Position numbers and translations under genes: made by a program. 48,036 bases of DNA from Thermoanaerobacteraceae bacterium (lineage in GTDB: Bacteria; Bacillota; Thermoanaerobacteria; Thermoanaerobacterales; UBA4877): assembly GCA_030016635.1 (NCBI GenBank), contig JASEJQ010000013.1, positions 1 to 48,036 of the forward strand, in the 5' to 3' direction. Position 1 is the stretch's first letter, and the number at the start of each line of letters is the position of its first letter. Under the pieces are notes generated by a model. The model was not told where the DNA came from. It saw only the letters and a program-made list of their open reading frames with translations, and did not search any database. Positions 17,345 through 27,146 of the stretch are shown one piece after another.

Positions 17345-17949
17345 GTTTCAGGATTGTCGTCATGGCATCCGGTAATGGTAGTGATTTTCAATCAATCATG
17401 GATGGGGTAAAGTCTGGCTATATAGATGGCGAGATAGTCGCCCTCATGGCCGATAGAAACTGTTATGCCCTTGAGAGGGCAAGAGATAACGGCATACGGG
17501 ATATCCTGCTTGACAAAAAGCAATTGAATGGAAGATTTTTTCCTGTATTAAAAGGTGAGCTCATCTCACTTCATCCTGATATCATAGTTCTGGCAGGATT
17601 TCTTACCATACTTTCTAGGGAGATTGTAGATGAATTTTACGGTAAGATTATAAACATCCATCCATCGCTTATACCTGCCTTCTGCGGCAAGGGGCTTTAT
17701 GGCGATAGGGTTCATGAGGCTGTTTTAAAGTCCGGAGCGAAATATACAGGCTGTACAGTCCACTTTGTCGATAGGGGTGTGGATGCAGGGCCAATTATTG
17801 AACAGAGGATTATAGAAGTTAAAGATGATGATACTATAGAGACATTAAAGGAAAGGGTCCTGGAGGAGGAACACAAATTATTACCCTATGTGTTGAGGCT
17901 CTTTTCAAAAGGTAAAATACTACTGGATGGAAGGCATGTAATAAAATAA
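17341..17949 (+). CDS. purN: Phosphoribosylglycinamide formyltransferase PurN
   Basis: PurN transfers a formyl group from 10-formyl-THF to GAR. The 202-residue protein has the start VVMASGNGSDFQSI, the catalytic NIHPSLIPAF (Asn and His near residues 101-103) and HFVDRGVDAGPII near residue 141. Compared with the usual start it has GNGSDFQ where many enzymes have GNGSNLQ, a minor change. It overlaps purM by 4 nt and is followed by purH after 10-19 nt. Confidence 0.95.
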   Translation: MSFRIVVMASGNGSDFQSIMDGVKSGYIDGEIVALMADRNCYALERARDNGIRDILLDKKQLNGRFFPVLKGELISLHPDIIVLAGFLTILSREIVDEFYGKIINIHPSLIPAFCGKGLYGDRVHEAVLKSGAKYTGCTVHFVDRGVDAGPIIEQRIIEVKDDDTIETLKERVLEEEHKLLPYVLRLFSKGKILLDGRHVIK

Positions 17950-17968
17950 TAGATAAGGGGTGAAAATA

Positions 17969-19489
17969 TTGAGAGCACTAATCAGCGCATATGATAAGAT
18001 GGGCATTGATAAACTGGCAAGAGAACTGGTCAACCTGGGCTGTGTAATAATCTCTACCGGGGGGACCGCAAAATATTTAGCAGAGAACGGCATTGGTGTG
18101 GTAGATGTCTCTGAGATTACAGGTTTTCCAGAGATTATGGATGGTAGGGTAAAGACGCTGCACCCGAAGGTCCACGGAGGCATACTGGCCAGGCGTGATA
18201 ATGAAAAGGACATGGAAACACTTAAAGACCTGTCCATAAAACCCATAGATATAGTGGTGGTGAACCTCTATCCTTTTAAGGAGACCATTTCAAGAGAGGA
18301 TGTATCGCTGGAGGAGGCCTTAGAAAATATAGATATTGGTGGTCCCTCTATGATAAGGGCGGCTGCCAAGAACTTTAAGGATGTCATAGTGCTTACAGAT
18401 CCAATGGATTATGATTGGGTCATTGATGATATAAAAAATGGAGGTATCTCTCTGGAAAAGAGGATGTACCTTGCCAGAAAGGCGTTCAGCCTGACATCCT
18501 ATTATGACAGTCTGATTTCTGATTATTTCAAGTCTTTAACCGGGGAGAAATATACAGAGAGATTGACCCTTGCCTATGACCTTAAGCAAAACCTGAGGTA
18601 TGGCGAGAATCCCCATCAGTCTGCAGCTTTCTATGAGAAGCCCATAAAGACTGGTATCAGCATAACCTCATCGGAGGTCCTGTGGGGTAAGGAACTCTCA
18701 TATAACAACATCTGCGACGCAGAGGCGGCACTTGATACCGTCATGGAGTTTGATGAACCTGCCTGCGTTGCCTTAAAGCATCAGAACCCATGCGGAGTAG
18801 GAATAGGAGCTGACCTTATGGATGCGTACATGAAGGCCTATGAGGCAGACCCTGTCTCCATATTTGGGGGGATTATGGCCTTTAACAGGACTGTTACTGC
18901 AGATATAGCTGGAAAAATGAAGGAGCTTTTCCTTGAGGTTGTAATAGCACCTGATTATGATGAAGAGGCGTTAAGCCTGCTAAGAGGGAAGAAGAACCTC
19001 AGAATAATCAGGACAGGGATAATGGGAAAAAAGGATTGCAGCCTGGAGTTTAAGAGTATAAGGGATGGACTCTTGATACAGGATGAGGATGCCGGACTCT
19101 ATCAGGATATGCTTGTGGTTACAAAGACGTCACCTGTCGAGGAAGAGATGAAGGACCTGCTCTTTGCCTGGAAGGTGGTAAAGCATATAAAGTCCAACGG
19201 CATTGTCTTAGCAAAAGATGGGCAGACCACAGGTATAGGGCCTGGCCAGGTGAGCCGCATATGGGCTGCGGAAAATGCTATAAGGCAGGCTGGTGAAAGG
19301 GCCTGGGGATCTGTCATGGCTTCCGATGCATTCTTCCCTTTTTTCGATGTAGTTGAAGAAGCAGCGAAGGCAGGTATAAAGGCTATCATTCAACCCGGTG
19401 GATCTATAAGGGACAAAAACTCCATAGATGTATGCGATAGATACGGCATCTCCATGGTATTTACAGGTATGAGGCACTTTAAACACTGA
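17969..19489 (+). CDS. purH: Bifunctional AICAR formyltransferase/IMP cyclohydrolase PurH
   Basis: PurH carries out the last two steps to IMP. The N-terminal MGS-like cyclohydrolase domain (about residues 1-195) has [20 protein letters not shown] and [12 protein letters not shown]. The C-terminal transformylase domain has [10 protein letters not shown] near residue 210 and the catalytic KHQNPCG near residue 270. A GTG at 17960 is in frame, but it lies inside the AAGGGG ribosome site; the TTG at 17969 has an 8-nt spacing and gives the usual N terminus. The product is 506 residues, a normal length. Confidence 0.96.
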   Translation: MRALISAYDKMGIDKLARELVNLGCVIISTGGTAKYLAENGIGVVDVSEITGFPEIMDGRVKTLHPKVHGGILARRDNEKDMETLKDLSIKPIDIVVVNLYPFKETISREDVSLEEALENIDIGGPSMIRAAAKNFKDVIVLTDPMDYDWVIDDIKNGGISLEKRMYLARKAFSLTSYYDSLISDYFKSLTGEKYTERLTLAYDLKQNLRYGENPHQSAAFYEKPIKTGISITSSEVLWGKELSYNNICDAEAALDTVMEFDEPACVALKHQNPCGVGIGADLMDAYMKAYEADPVSIFGGIMAFNRTVTADIAGKMKELFLEVVIAPDYDEEALSLLRGKKNLRIIRTGIMGKKDCSLEFKSIRDGLLIQDEDAGLYQDMLVVTKTSPVEEEMKDLLFAWKVVKHIKSNGIVLAKDGQTTGIGPGQVSRIWAAENAIRQAGERAWGSVMASDAFFPFFDVVEEAAKAGIKAIIQPGGSIRDKNSIDVCDRYGISMVFTGMRHFKH

Positions 19490-19499
19490 GGTGAATCAA

Positions 19500-20747
19500 A
19501 TGAATGTACTGGTGATAGGAAGCGGGGGAAGGGAACACGCCATAGTCTGGAAGCTCAGGCAGGATGAAAGGATAGACAGGATTTACGTCGTACCGGGGAA
19601 CGGCGGGACAGTAAAGATAGCAGAAAATATAGATATTGACCTGGATAGCCATGATTTGCTTGCTGAGTTTGCAAAGGATAATGTGGATTTAACAATAGTA
19701 GGACCAGAAGCTCCGCTGGTAGACGGCATAGTGGATTTTTTTGAAGATCACGGCCTTAAGATATTCGGTCCATGTAAAAAGGCTGCCATGCTGGAGGGAA
19801 GCAAGGTATATGCCAAGGACTTTATGAAGAGGCACGGGATACCGACAGCCGGGTACGAGGTGTTTGACAATGCGGCAGATGCAATGTGTTACCTTAAAAA
19901 TGCAAGCTACCCGGTGGTTATAAAGGCAGATGGCCTGGCTGCTGGGAAAGGAGTAATGATCGCAGAAGACTTTGGCCAGGCCGAAGAGGCAATAGGGCAG
20001 ATAATGATAGAGAGGCATTTTGGAGAATCGGGAAGCAGAGTAGTAATAGAAGAATATCTACAGGGGCACGAGGTCTCTCTACTTGCCTTCACCGACGGAA
20101 ATACTGTAGTACCCATGATACCGACGATGGACTATAAAAAGGCATACGATGGGGATGCCGGCCCTAATACAGGAGGTATGGGCAACATAACTCCAAACCC
20201 TTATATGGATGAGGATAATTGCAGGTATGCAGTGGAAAGGATATTAAAGCCTACCATAGAGGGTCTTAATAGAGATGGAATAAAATATAAAGGGGTATTG
20301 TATGCCGGCCTCATGCTCACTGAGAAGGGCCCTAAGGTCTTAGAATACAACGTAAGGTTTGGCGACCCGGAGACCCAGGTGATACTGCCACTCTTAAAGA
20401 CACCATTGTTAAACATAATCTCTGCTATAATAGATGAAAGACTGGATGAAATAAATGTAGAGTGGAAGAATGGACACTGCATAACCATAGTCATTGCCTC
20501 GGGTGGCTATCCAGGAAACTATAAGACGGGGTATGAAATAACCGGCTTGGATGAGGTATCTATCCCTGTTTTCCATGCCGGCACGAGATATATGGATGGT
20601 AAATATCTCACCTCTGGTGGAAGGGTATTAAATGTCACCGCTACAGGTGAAACACTGGATGAAGCCAGGGAAACGGTATATAGTGAAATAAAGAAGATAA
20701 ATTTTAAGGATATGTACTTTAGAAAAGATATAGGCATACTCACGTAA
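19500..20747 (+). CDS. purD: Phosphoribosylamine--glycine ligase PurD
   Basis: PurD (GAR synthetase) joins phosphoribosylamine and glycine with ATP. The 415-residue ATP-grasp protein starts MNVLVIGSGGREHAI, and has ADGLAAGKGV near residue 145, GPNTGGMG near residue 220 and EYNVRFGDPETQ near residue 283. A GTG at 19491 is in frame; the ATG at 19500 is chosen because GAGGTG lies 6 nt before it. It is the last gene of the purine operon, followed by an intrinsic terminator. Confidence 0.97.
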   Translation: MNVLVIGSGGREHAIVWKLRQDERIDRIYVVPGNGGTVKIAENIDIDLDSHDLLAEFAKDNVDLTIVGPEAPLVDGIVDFFEDHGLKIFGPCKKAAMLEGSKVYAKDFMKRHGIPTAGYEVFDNAADAMCYLKNASYPVVIKADGLAAGKGVMIAEDFGQAEEAIGQIMIERHFGESGSRVVIEEYLQGHEVSLLAFTDGNTVVPMIPTMDYKKAYDGDAGPNTGGMGNITPNPYMDEDNCRYAVERILKPTIEGLNRDGIKYKGVLYAGLMLTEKGPKVLEYNVRFGDPETQVILPLLKTPLLNIISAIIDERLDEINVEWKNGHCITIVIASGGYPGNYKTGYEITGLDEVSIPVFHAGTRYMDGKYLTSGGRVLNVTATGETLDEARETVYSEIKKINFKDMYFRKDIGILT

Positions 20748-20749
20748 TA

Positions 20750-20775
20750 AGCCCGATATAGCGGGCTATTTTTTA
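20750..20775 (+). terminator. Terminator of the purine operon
   Basis: AGCCCG (20750-20755) and CGGGCT (20762-20767) form a stem with a six-base loop followed by ATTTTTTAT. It starts 2 nt after the purD stop. The stem overlaps the stop codon of the convergent small gene at 20766. Confidence 0.9.
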
Positions 20776-20987
20776 TGTTTAGCCTCCAGATAGCTATTTA
20801 ATGAGCTTACTATATTTTCCAGCTCATCCTTAGGGAGTTTTACATAGTCCTCGTCCTCATTACCCTCTCCTGAAATAAGCCAGATGCCTATCTCACCCTC
20901 GCAATCTATTTGTAATGAATCAAATCTTAATTTTCCATCTAACAGAAGGAGTGCTATTAAATAATTAATAGTATCTACATTACTCAT
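20766..20987 (-). CDS. Small acidic protein of unknown function
   Basis: The product is a 73-residue acidic protein, not recognised. It has a hydrophobic LIALLLLDG stretch near residue 10 and an acidic middle (EGNEDEDYV), then a likely helical end with a Lys-rich tail. There is no signal peptide. The ATG is preceded by a GGGGTGGG ribosome site 2-3 nt away, which is close. It faces the purine operon, and its stop codon sits inside the purD terminator stem. Support is the length without stops, the ribosome site and plausible composition; a conserved small Clostridia protein is possible but not shown. Confidence 0.55.
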   Translation of the reverse strand: MSNVDTINYLIALLLLDGKLRFDSLQIDCEGEIGIWLISGEGNEDEDYVKLPKDELENIVSSLNSYLEAKHKK

Positions 20988-21171
20988 ATGCCCACCCCAT
21001 ATCTACTAAGTCTTCTTATTTATAATATGCTATTAGATATAAGTTTGAGAAAAAAATAAATCCATGCATAATAATACGTTACTGATACCGTCCCATATTT
21101 ATGATATTGGCAAACCTTATCTGCTGATATGAGATGCAATTAGAAAATAATAATGATGATTAATCTGTATA

Positions 21172-21200
21172 TTGCTATTTTACTAATAATGAATTATACT
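21172..21200 (+). promoter_or_regulatory. Possible pepT promoter
   Basis: TTGCTA (21172-21177), a 17-nt spacer and TATACT (21195-21200) lie 38 nt before the pepT start codon. The rest of the gap 20988-21171 is AT-rich, and I see no gene or clear structure in it. Confidence 0.5.
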
Positions 21201-21237
21201 GAAAATGCAGCTTAAAATTCGGGAGGAGATTATATTG

Positions 21238-22455
21238 ATGTCTGATGTTGCAGAAAGATTTTTAAGGTATGTAAGGTATGATACCAGGTCAGACGGCAGG
21301 TCTGAGACTTGTCCCAGTACAGAAGGACAGAGGGTGCTGGCTGAGGCACTGGCAAGGGAATTAAAGGAAATGGGCATAAAAGATGCCGCAGTTGACGAAA
21401 ACGGGTATGTGACGGGTACGCTTCCAGCTAATGGGGATAGGGATGTACCAACAGTTGGTTTTATTGCCCACATGGATACAAGTCCGGAGGTAAGCGGTGC
21501 CGGTATAAACCCCAGGATAATAGAAAATTATGACGGTGGCGATATTGTACTGAACAGTGATACGATACTGTCGCCCAAAGAGTTTCCACATCTTAGAAAC
21601 TACATAGGCAAAACCCTCATCACCACGGACGGCACGACTCTCCTTGGGGCTGATGACAAGGCTGGCGTTGCTGAGATAGTGACTGCTGTGGGTTACCTTA
21701 TAAAGCATCCGGAAATAGAACACGGGACCGTAAAGTTCGCCTTCACACCTGATGAGGAGATAGGTAGGGGAGTGGACAGGTTTGATTTGGAAGGGTTTGA
21801 TGCTGATTTTGCCTATACCATGGATGGTGGAGAGATAGGAGAGCTGAGCTTTGAAAACTTCAATGCCACCTCCTGTGATGTCCTGATCCACGGCAAGAAT
21901 ATACATCCGGGCGATGCCAAGGGGAAAATGAAAAATGCCATCCTTATAGCCTCTGAGTTTGCAGGGATGCTTCCGCCCAATGAGACTCCTGCCCATACTG
22001 AGGGATATGAGGGTTTCTACCATATTGACATATTTAATGGGACTGTGGAAAAGGCAGAGCTGGCTTATATCATAAGGGATTTTGATAAGGCCAATTTTGA
22101 AAAACGCAAAGAGATGATGAGGTCTATAGCTGATAAACTCAACAGAAAGTATGGGGATGGCACTGTGGAGATAAAGCTCAAAGACCAGTATTATAATATG
22201 AAGGAAAAACTTAAGGATAAGATGTATATAGTAGATATAGCAAAGAGAGCCATGGAGGAAGCGGGTATAGAGGTAAAGATAAGACCGGTGAGGGGTGGCA
22301 CTGATGGTGCCAGGCTTTCATACATGGGCCTCCCTACCCCAAACATCTTCAGCGGAGGGCACAACTACCATGGCAGGTTTGAATATATACCAGTAGAGTC
22401 CATGGAGAAGGCTGTGGATGTAATAGTCAATATCGTCAAGATTGTATGTAAATAA
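21238..22455 (+). CDS. pepT: Peptidase T (tripeptide aminopeptidase)
   Basis: PepT removes the N-terminal residue from tripeptides in the cytoplasm. The 405-residue M20 metallopeptidase shows the zinc-site motifs: GFIAHMDTSP near residue 78, GADDKAGVAEI near residue 141, TPDEEIGRG near residue 174, TMDGGEIGE near residue 196 and GGHNYHGRFE near residue 377. An ATG at 21205 is in frame, but GGGAGGAG sits 9 nt before the ATG at 21238, making that the start. It is a single gene, bounded by a promoter and a terminator-like palindrome. Confidence 0.95.
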   Translation: MSDVAERFLRYVRYDTRSDGRSETCPSTEGQRVLAEALARELKEMGIKDAAVDENGYVTGTLPANGDRDVPTVGFIAHMDTSPEVSGAGINPRIIENYDGGDIVLNSDTILSPKEFPHLRNYIGKTLITTDGTTLLGADDKAGVAEIVTAVGYLIKHPEIEHGTVKFAFTPDEEIGRGVDRFDLEGFDADFAYTMDGGEIGELSFENFNATSCDVLIHGKNIHPGDAKGKMKNAILIASEFAGMLPPNETPAHTEGYEGFYHIDIFNGTVEKAELAYIIRDFDKANFEKRKEMMRSIADKLNRKYGDGTVEIKLKDQYYNMKEKLKDKMYIVDIAKRAMEEAGIEVKIRPVRGGTDGARLSYMGLPTPNIFSGGHNYHGRFEYIPVESMEKAVDVIVNIVKIVCK

Positions 22456-22458
22456 TAT

Positions 22459-22479
22459 GAGGCAGGCCTGGCCTGCCTC
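22459..22479. terminator. Palindrome between convergent pepT and sfsA
   Basis: GAGGCAGGC and GCCTGCCTC form a perfect 9-bp stem with a CTG loop, exactly between the two convergent stop codons. T-runs on either side are weak, so it may act as a bidirectional terminator or an mRNA 3'-end stabiliser. Confidence 0.65.
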
Positions 22480-23168
22480 TAAAGTTTGATATCAACCTTT
22501 GCCTTCAGGGCAATATCATTCCTACTGATACTGCAGGTATATGCGTTTACCTCTACACCTGATTTTACGGCCTTTCTTACATTGCTGCCAAATTCCGGGT
22601 CCATCATGTCATTGGGTGTGAAACAGTTAATTCCATCCATCTGTATGACAAACATCAGGACTGCACGCATCCCGCTTTTGACGACCTCTGTAAGTTCCTT
22701 TACATGCTTTGAACCCCTTACGGTGGGGGCATCGGGGAACATGGCGATATTATTTACCTCAAGGGTAACGCCTTTTATTTCCATATAGCATATCTCTGAT
22801 TCATTTGACATCTTAATATCAAATCTGCTGTTTCCAAAGGTCTTTTCCCTTTCTATAACTGTATATCCTGCAAAGCTGGGTATTATCTTATCTCTCAATG
22901 ACTGTAAAATTAACCGGTTTGGCACCTGTGAGTCTATGGATATCAGCCTGTCTCCCTTGTATACCATTTCAAGTTCATAGGGAGTCTTACGGCCTGGCCT
23001 CTCCCTTATCTCTAATAGAACCCTTGCACCGGGCAAAAGCAGTTCCTTTAAACGCCCGGAATTGGATACGTGGACCAGGGTTTCCCTTCCATTTAGATCC
23101 ACCAACGCCTCAAATCGATTTAACCTCTTAATAAATGATGCATCGATAACAGGGTTTTCTATCCTCAA
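22479..23168 (-). CDS. sfsA: SfsA family DNA/RNA nuclease-like protein
   Basis: This 229-residue member of the SfsA family has an OB-fold N-terminal part with RFEALVDLNGRETLVHVSNSGRLKELL-like spacing near residues 17-44 and a nuclease-like C-terminal domain. That domain includes SRFDIKM, CYMEIKGVTL (acidic-x-Lys) near residue 135 and FPDAPTVRGSKHVKEL near residue 148. The family was named for sugar fermentation stimulation; its exact cellular role is unclear. The start is TTG with AAGGAG 10 nt upstream. It overlaps the stop of the upstream transporter gene by 4 nt, so the two are co-transcribed. Confidence 0.93.
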   Translation of the reverse strand: MRIENPVIDASFIKRLNRFEALVDLNGRETLVHVSNSGRLKELLLPGARVLLEIRERPGRKTPYELEMVYKGDRLISIDSQVPNRLILQSLRDKIIPSFAGYTVIEREKTFGNSRFDIKMSNESEICYMEIKGVTLEVNNIAMFPDAPTVRGSKHVKELTEVVKSGMRAVLMFVIQMDGINCFTPNDMMDPEFGSNVRKAVKSGVEVNAYTCSISRNDIALKAKVDIKL

Positions 23169-24346
23169 TTTTTCGCGGCTCCTTTTTCCGGCTTGAAGAA
23201 CAGCGTCATTATAAACGAAAGGGCTGCAAATATAACAGTATATTTTACTGCAATATCCACACCGGCTGCATCGGCCACTATACCGCTGATAAACGTCACT
23301 ATGCTCCCTACAGCGGGTGCTATGCCCATGATAAGCCCGGTAACCATACCTTTTCCGTTGGGGAGGAGGGCCTGGCCTGCTAAGATTGAAACATTAAAGC
23401 AAAACCTGTATAGAAAGGCCGTGATAAGGATAAATAGGATGGAAACTGCTCCGCTGGTAAAAGAAAATCCAAGGAAAAATATAATTGCAAGTCCCATGGT
23501 ATAAAGCATAAGTTTCTTTATATCAAATCGGTTTACAAAGAATCCGCCTAAGAATAATCCTGCCACTGACATTATGCCAAAGAACGACTGTATGTAGCCG
23601 GCATTAAGCTGGCTCATCCCTTTACTCACAAAGTAAAGGGCTATATAGGTTGAAAGGGTGCTGTATCCGCATGCCCTGAATATCTCTATTAGCGTGAGAA
23701 GCAGCACCTTTTTCTTGCTGGACGAAGATACCTCCTCATGCACGGTGTTTATGGTAATGGCAGGCCTTTTATTTCGGTAATACATAAGCAGTATGATGCT
23801 CATTATGAGGCCTGGAATAAAGGATATTAAAAAGCCAGTCCTGTTAAAGGAGTTTAATAGCGGCACTATTATCATCGGTGTCACTGCAAATCCAAGGTTG
23901 CCCATGAGTGAATATATAGATAGGCCCAGTCCCTCATTGGAGGCCGCATGTCTGTTTGCCTCAATAACCCCAAGGGGATGGAAAAGGGTTATTCCAAGGC
24001 CGGAGAGGGCAGAGAGCAGTATTATTATCACAAAATTATTGGTCAGCCCTACTGAACTTATTGCTGTGGCACTCCATACTATGGATATGGGGATCCATAG
24101 TATGTTGCCCCTGGTATCGGCATAGTGGCCAAACAACGGCTGAAAAATAGATGTAGCGACATTGGTCATCATTATTGCAAACCCTACCTTTGCAGAGGTA
24201 AGATTCATATTGATTACCAGGTAGGGTACTATAGACTGGAGTATGGCTGCATAGTAGTCGATCCAAAAATGGCCAGCTGACACAGCCATTACTCCTGCCC
24301 AATTAAATTTTGATTTTGTCTCTTCGATTGTTTCCAAACAAATCAC
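23165..24346 (-). CDS. MFS transporter, fosmidomycin-resistance-like
   Basis: This 393-residue polytopic membrane protein has about 12 hydrophobic segments. The N-terminal part carries GHFWIDYYAAILQSIVPYL and the MFS loop-2/3 signature PLFGHYADTRG near residue 72, which resembles the Fsr (fosmidomycin resistance) branch of the major facilitator superfamily. The substrate cannot be told from sequence; drug efflux is only suggested by family. The GTG start has GAGGAG just 2 nt upstream, and an in-frame TTG three codons later has better spacing, so the exact start is uncertain. It is the first gene of a two-gene operon with sfsA. Confidence 0.88.
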   Translation of the reverse strand: MICLETIEETKSKFNWAGVMAVSAGHFWIDYYAAILQSIVPYLVINMNLTSAKVGFAIMMTNVATSIFQPLFGHYADTRGNILWIPISIVWSATAISSVGLTNNFVIIILLSALSGLGITLFHPLGVIEANRHAASNEGLGLSIYSLMGNLGFAVTPMIIVPLLNSFNRTGFLISFIPGLIMSIILLMYYRNKRPAITINTVHEEVSSSSKKKVLLLTLIEIFRACGYSTLSTYIALYFVSKGMSQLNAGYIQSFFGIMSVAGLFLGGFFVNRFDIKKLMLYTMGLAIIFFLGFSFTSGAVSILFILITAFLYRFCFNVSILAGQALLPNGKGMVTGLIMGIAPAVGSIVTFISGIVADAAGVDIAVKYTVIFAALSFIMTLFFKPEKGAAKN

Positions 24347-24526
24347 TTCTCCTCTTATCCAAGGTCAACCCGTCGTTAAAACCTTCCCTTCTCCCTGTGT
24401 AGAAGAACTCTGTGCCTCATAAATCTTTATTTATTATATCATATAAATTTATGGGTGGAAATTATACAACATTTCCACAAAATATGTTAATATTATTACA
24501 TACTAGGGATTTTATGAGGTGGATGC

Positions 24527-24976
24527 ATGGAAAGAATTTTTATAACACAATCAGAAAAAGATACATTACGGTTGGGCAATGAGATAGGGAAAAGGCTAAA
24601 ACCCGGCAGTATACTCTGCCTTGTGGGTGACCTTGGTACCGGCAAGACACACTTTACCAAAGGTATAGCTACAGGACTTGGGGTAGAGGATATAGTTTCC
24701 AGCCCAACGTTTACCATTATGAATGAATATGATGGGAAAATCCCTTTATATCATTTTGATGTATACCGGATTGATGAGGATGAGTTTCTGGATATCGGAC
24801 TGGATGAATATCTGTATGAAAATGGGGTGTCCGTGATAGAGTGGGCTGACAGGCTGGATGGAGAAATAAAGGATGCCATTTGGGTATATATCAGGTTCAT
24901 AGATGAGAGCTCAAGGGAGCTTTTATTTAAATGGGATAATCCGATATATGACTTTATAAACGAGGTGCAGGTATGA
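24527..24976 (+). CDS. tsaE: tRNA t6A37 threonylcarbamoyladenosine biosynthesis ATPase TsaE
   Basis: TsaE is the ATPase needed with TsaB and TsaD for t6A formation at position 37 of ANN-decoding tRNAs. The 149-residue protein has the Walker A GDLGTGKTHFTKG near residue 36, SPTFTIMNEY near residue 62 and LYHFDVYRI near residue 75, all diagnostic. The ATG follows GAGGTGG. The stop overlaps the tsaB start by 4 nt, and the gene heads a four-gene cluster with tsaB, rimI and tsaD. The 24347-24526 gap upstream is AT-rich and must hold divergent promoters. Confidence 0.96.
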   Translation: MERIFITQSEKDTLRLGNEIGKRLKPGSILCLVGDLGTGKTHFTKGIATGLGVEDIVSSPTFTIMNEYDGKIPLYHFDVYRIDEDEFLDIGLDEYLYENGVSVIEWADRLDGEIKDAIWVYIRFIDESSRELLFKWDNPIYDFINEVQV

Positions 24977-25650
24977 GGATACTGGGTATAGATACGTCCA
25001 CCAGTGTGGGCAGTGCAGCAGTGGTGGAGGATGACAGGATACTTGGTGAGTTTTATATAGAGAGCAACATGACCCATTCGGTCAAGTTTATGCCTATGAT
25101 GGGTGAACTCTTAAATACCTTGGATATAGGTATGGAGGATATGGATGCAGTGGCTGTGACGATTGGCCCAGGTTCTTTTACAGGGCTCAGGATTGGCCTG
25201 GCCCATGCAAAGGCCATATGCCATGCACTGGACAAACCTATAGTTGGCATAAATACACTAGATGCCCTGGCATACAATATGTTTAATATGCGGCGCACCG
25301 TTTGTCCAATGCTTGATGCGAGGAATGAACAGGTGTATACGGCTATCTATGAGGACGGCAAGAGGGTAAGCGAATACATGGGGATAAGCATACATGACCT
25401 CATACACGAGCTCAGGGGAAGGGATGTTATAATATCAGGAGACGGGGCAAGGAGGTATGCGGAAGTGTTTAGGGATAATCTACCTGACGTTATATTGGCT
25501 CCAGCTTATCTCATGATGCCGAGAGCATCGTCGATTGCCATGCTTGGTATAGAAAAGTTAAAGGCGGGGGAAGAGGACAATCTTTACAAGATTGCCCCGT
25601 TTTACATGAGAAAGCCTCAGGCAGAGCGCCTCAGGGAACTTAGAAAATAG
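24973..25650 (+). CDS. tsaB: tRNA t6A37 biosynthesis dimerisation subunit TsaB
   Basis: TsaB is an inactive ASKHA-fold paralogue of TsaD that scaffolds the t6A complex. The 225-residue protein starts RILGIDTSTSVGSAAVVED and carries AVTIGPGSFTGLRIGLAHAK (near residue 60), the signature of this family. DARNEQVYTAIY near residue 115 also fits. It overlaps tsaE by 4 nt and is followed 11 nt later by the acetyltransferase gene. Confidence 0.95.
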   Translation: MRILGIDTSTSVGSAAVVEDDRILGEFYIESNMTHSVKFMPMMGELLNTLDIGMEDMDAVAVTIGPGSFTGLRIGLAHAKAICHALDKPIVGINTLDALAYNMFNMRRTVCPMLDARNEQVYTAIYEDGKRVSEYMGISIHDLIHELRGRDVIISGDGARRYAEVFRDNLPDVILAPAYLMMPRASSIAMLGIEKLKAGEEDNLYKIAPFYMRKPQAERLRELRK

Positions 25651-25661
25651 TAAGGGGTCTT

Positions 25662-26117
25662 ATGATGAAGGAAAACATAAGGATTGTGCCTATGACAAAA
25701 GAGCATGTAGACAGTGTAATTGAGATTGAAGAGCTGTCCTTCAGCATACCATGGGCCAAAGAGGCATTCGAGATGGAGGTCACCATGAATAAATGCGCTA
25801 CATATATTGTAGCCATGATAGATGATGTAGTGACCGGTTACGGGGGCTTCTGGGCCATTTTGGATGAGGCGCATATAACAAATATTGCTGTCCATCCGGA
25901 TTACAGGGGGATAGGGGTAGGCAATGCCTTACTGGAAGGGCTCATTGAGGCTGCAAGGAAACGGGGGGCAACATCCATGACCCTTGAGGTTAGGGCGTCC
26001 AACGAGATAGCCCAAAACCTTTATCGCAAATACGGTTTTAAGGCTTATGGAAGGCGTAAAGGGTATTATCAGGACAATGGCGAAGATGCCATTATCATGT
26101 GGAAATATGACTTATGA
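25662..26117 (+). CDS. rimI: Ribosomal-protein-alanine N-acetyltransferase RimI (GNAT family)
   Basis: This 151-residue GNAT enzyme is the type that acetylates the N-terminal Ala of ribosomal protein S18, a common partner of tsaB/tsaD. Seen are the N-terminal VDSVIEIEELSFSIPWAKEAF, the acetyl-CoA loop VHPDYRGIGVGNALL near residue 77, and LEVRASNEIAQNLYRKYGF near residue 109, which is the classic RimI signature. Two ATGs in tandem are possible starts; AAGGGG precedes them. Substrate assignment rests on family and context. Confidence 0.92.
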   Translation: MMKENIRIVPMTKEHVDSVIEIEELSFSIPWAKEAFEMEVTMNKCATYIVAMIDDVVTGYGGFWAILDEAHITNIAVHPDYRGIGVGNALLEGLIEAARKRGATSMTLEVRASNEIAQNLYRKYGFKAYGRRKGYYQDNGEDAIIMWKYDL

Positions 26118-26126
26118 GGTGGAAAG

Positions 26127-27146
26127 ATGGATATATTGACCATTGGGATAGAGTCATCCTGCGACGAGACATCAGTCGCAGTTGTAAAGAACGGCAGAGA
26201 GGTGCTTTCAAATATAATCTCATCGCAGGTTGAGGTCCATAAGATATATGGTGGGGTGGTGCCTGAAATTGCTTCAAGAAGGCATATCGAGGTCATAGAC
26301 TATTTATTGGACGAGGCCTTAGAGGAGGCTGGCATCAGTCTTGAAGATATAGATGTGGTAGGGGTTACAGCCGGGCCTGGCCTTATAGGCTCTCTGCTTG
26401 TGGGTGTGTCTTATGCGAAGGGCCTGGCCTTTGCTCTTAATAAACCCCTGGTAGGTGTAAACCACATAGCAGGGCATATCTCGGCTAACTTCATCGAGCA
26501 CAGGGATTTAGAGCCTCCACTCCTGTGCCTTGTGGCATCAGGAGGCCACAGCCACATTGTCGGTGTGAGGGACTATACTGAGTTTGAAATTATAGGAAAG
26601 ACTACAGACGATGCAGCAGGAGAGGCATTTGACAAGGTTGCCAGAATACTGGGGCTCCCTTATCCTGGTGGGCCAAACCTGGAGAAACTGGCTATGGGTG
26701 GTAACCCTTATGCTTACGAATTTCCAAAGTCGTATCCATCAAGGAGGGACTATAACTTTTCTTTCAGCGGTGTGAAGACGGCAGTGCTGAACCTTGTGAA
26801 TTCCTTGAAAATGAGACAGGAGCCGGTGCCTGGCGAGGATATAGCAGCCAGCTTTCAGAAGAATGTGGTGGAGGTGCTGATAGATAAACTTATAAATGCG
26901 GCCATAGACTTTAATTATGATAAGGTGGCTATAGCTGGGGGTGTCTCCAGCAATAAGGCACTCCGACAGAAACTTAAGGAGGAGGCAGAAAAAGCAGGGC
27001 TAAAATTCTATTACCCTGCTCCGGTCTACTGCACTGACAACGCTGCAATGATTGCATGCAATGCATATTATGAGTATTTAAGAGGGAATATCTCTGATAT
27101 GACATTAAATGCCTACCCTCATATAGGGCTCAAGAGGATAGGCTGA
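26127..27146 (+). CDS. tsaD: tRNA N6-adenosine threonylcarbamoyltransferase TsaD
   Basis: TsaD transfers the threonylcarbamoyl group to A37 of tRNA. The 339-residue ASKHA protein begins [16 protein letters not shown], has the metal-binding NHIAGHIS (two His) near residue 112, LVASGGHSH near residue 135 and the second-domain SFSGVKTAV near residue 213, then [11 protein letters not shown] near residue 272. It ends the tsaE-tsaB-rimI-tsaD cluster. Its last 17 nt overlap the end of the convergent bioY gene. Confidence 0.97.
   Translation: MDILTIGIESSCDETSVAVVKNGREVLSNIISSQVEVHKIYGGVVPEIASRRHIEVIDYLLDEALEEAGISLEDIDVVGVTAGPGLIGSLLVGVSYAKGLAFALNKPLVGVNHIAGHISANFIEHRDLEPPLLCLVASGGHSHIVGVRDYTEFEIIGKTTDDAAGEAFDKVARILGLPYPGGPNLEKLAMGGNPYAYEFPKSYPSRRDYNFSFSGVKTAVLNLVNSLKMRQEPVPGEDIAASFQKNVVEVLIDKLINAAIDFNYDKVAIAGGVSSNKALRQKLKEEAEKAGLKFYYPAPVYCTDNAAMIACNAYYEYLRGNISDMTLNAYPHIGLKRIG

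Noticed and set aside
21361-22023. A 220-codon open frame opposite pepT
   Set aside because: pepT has all its zinc-site motifs in the other strand; the antisense frame shows no domain and no start signal.
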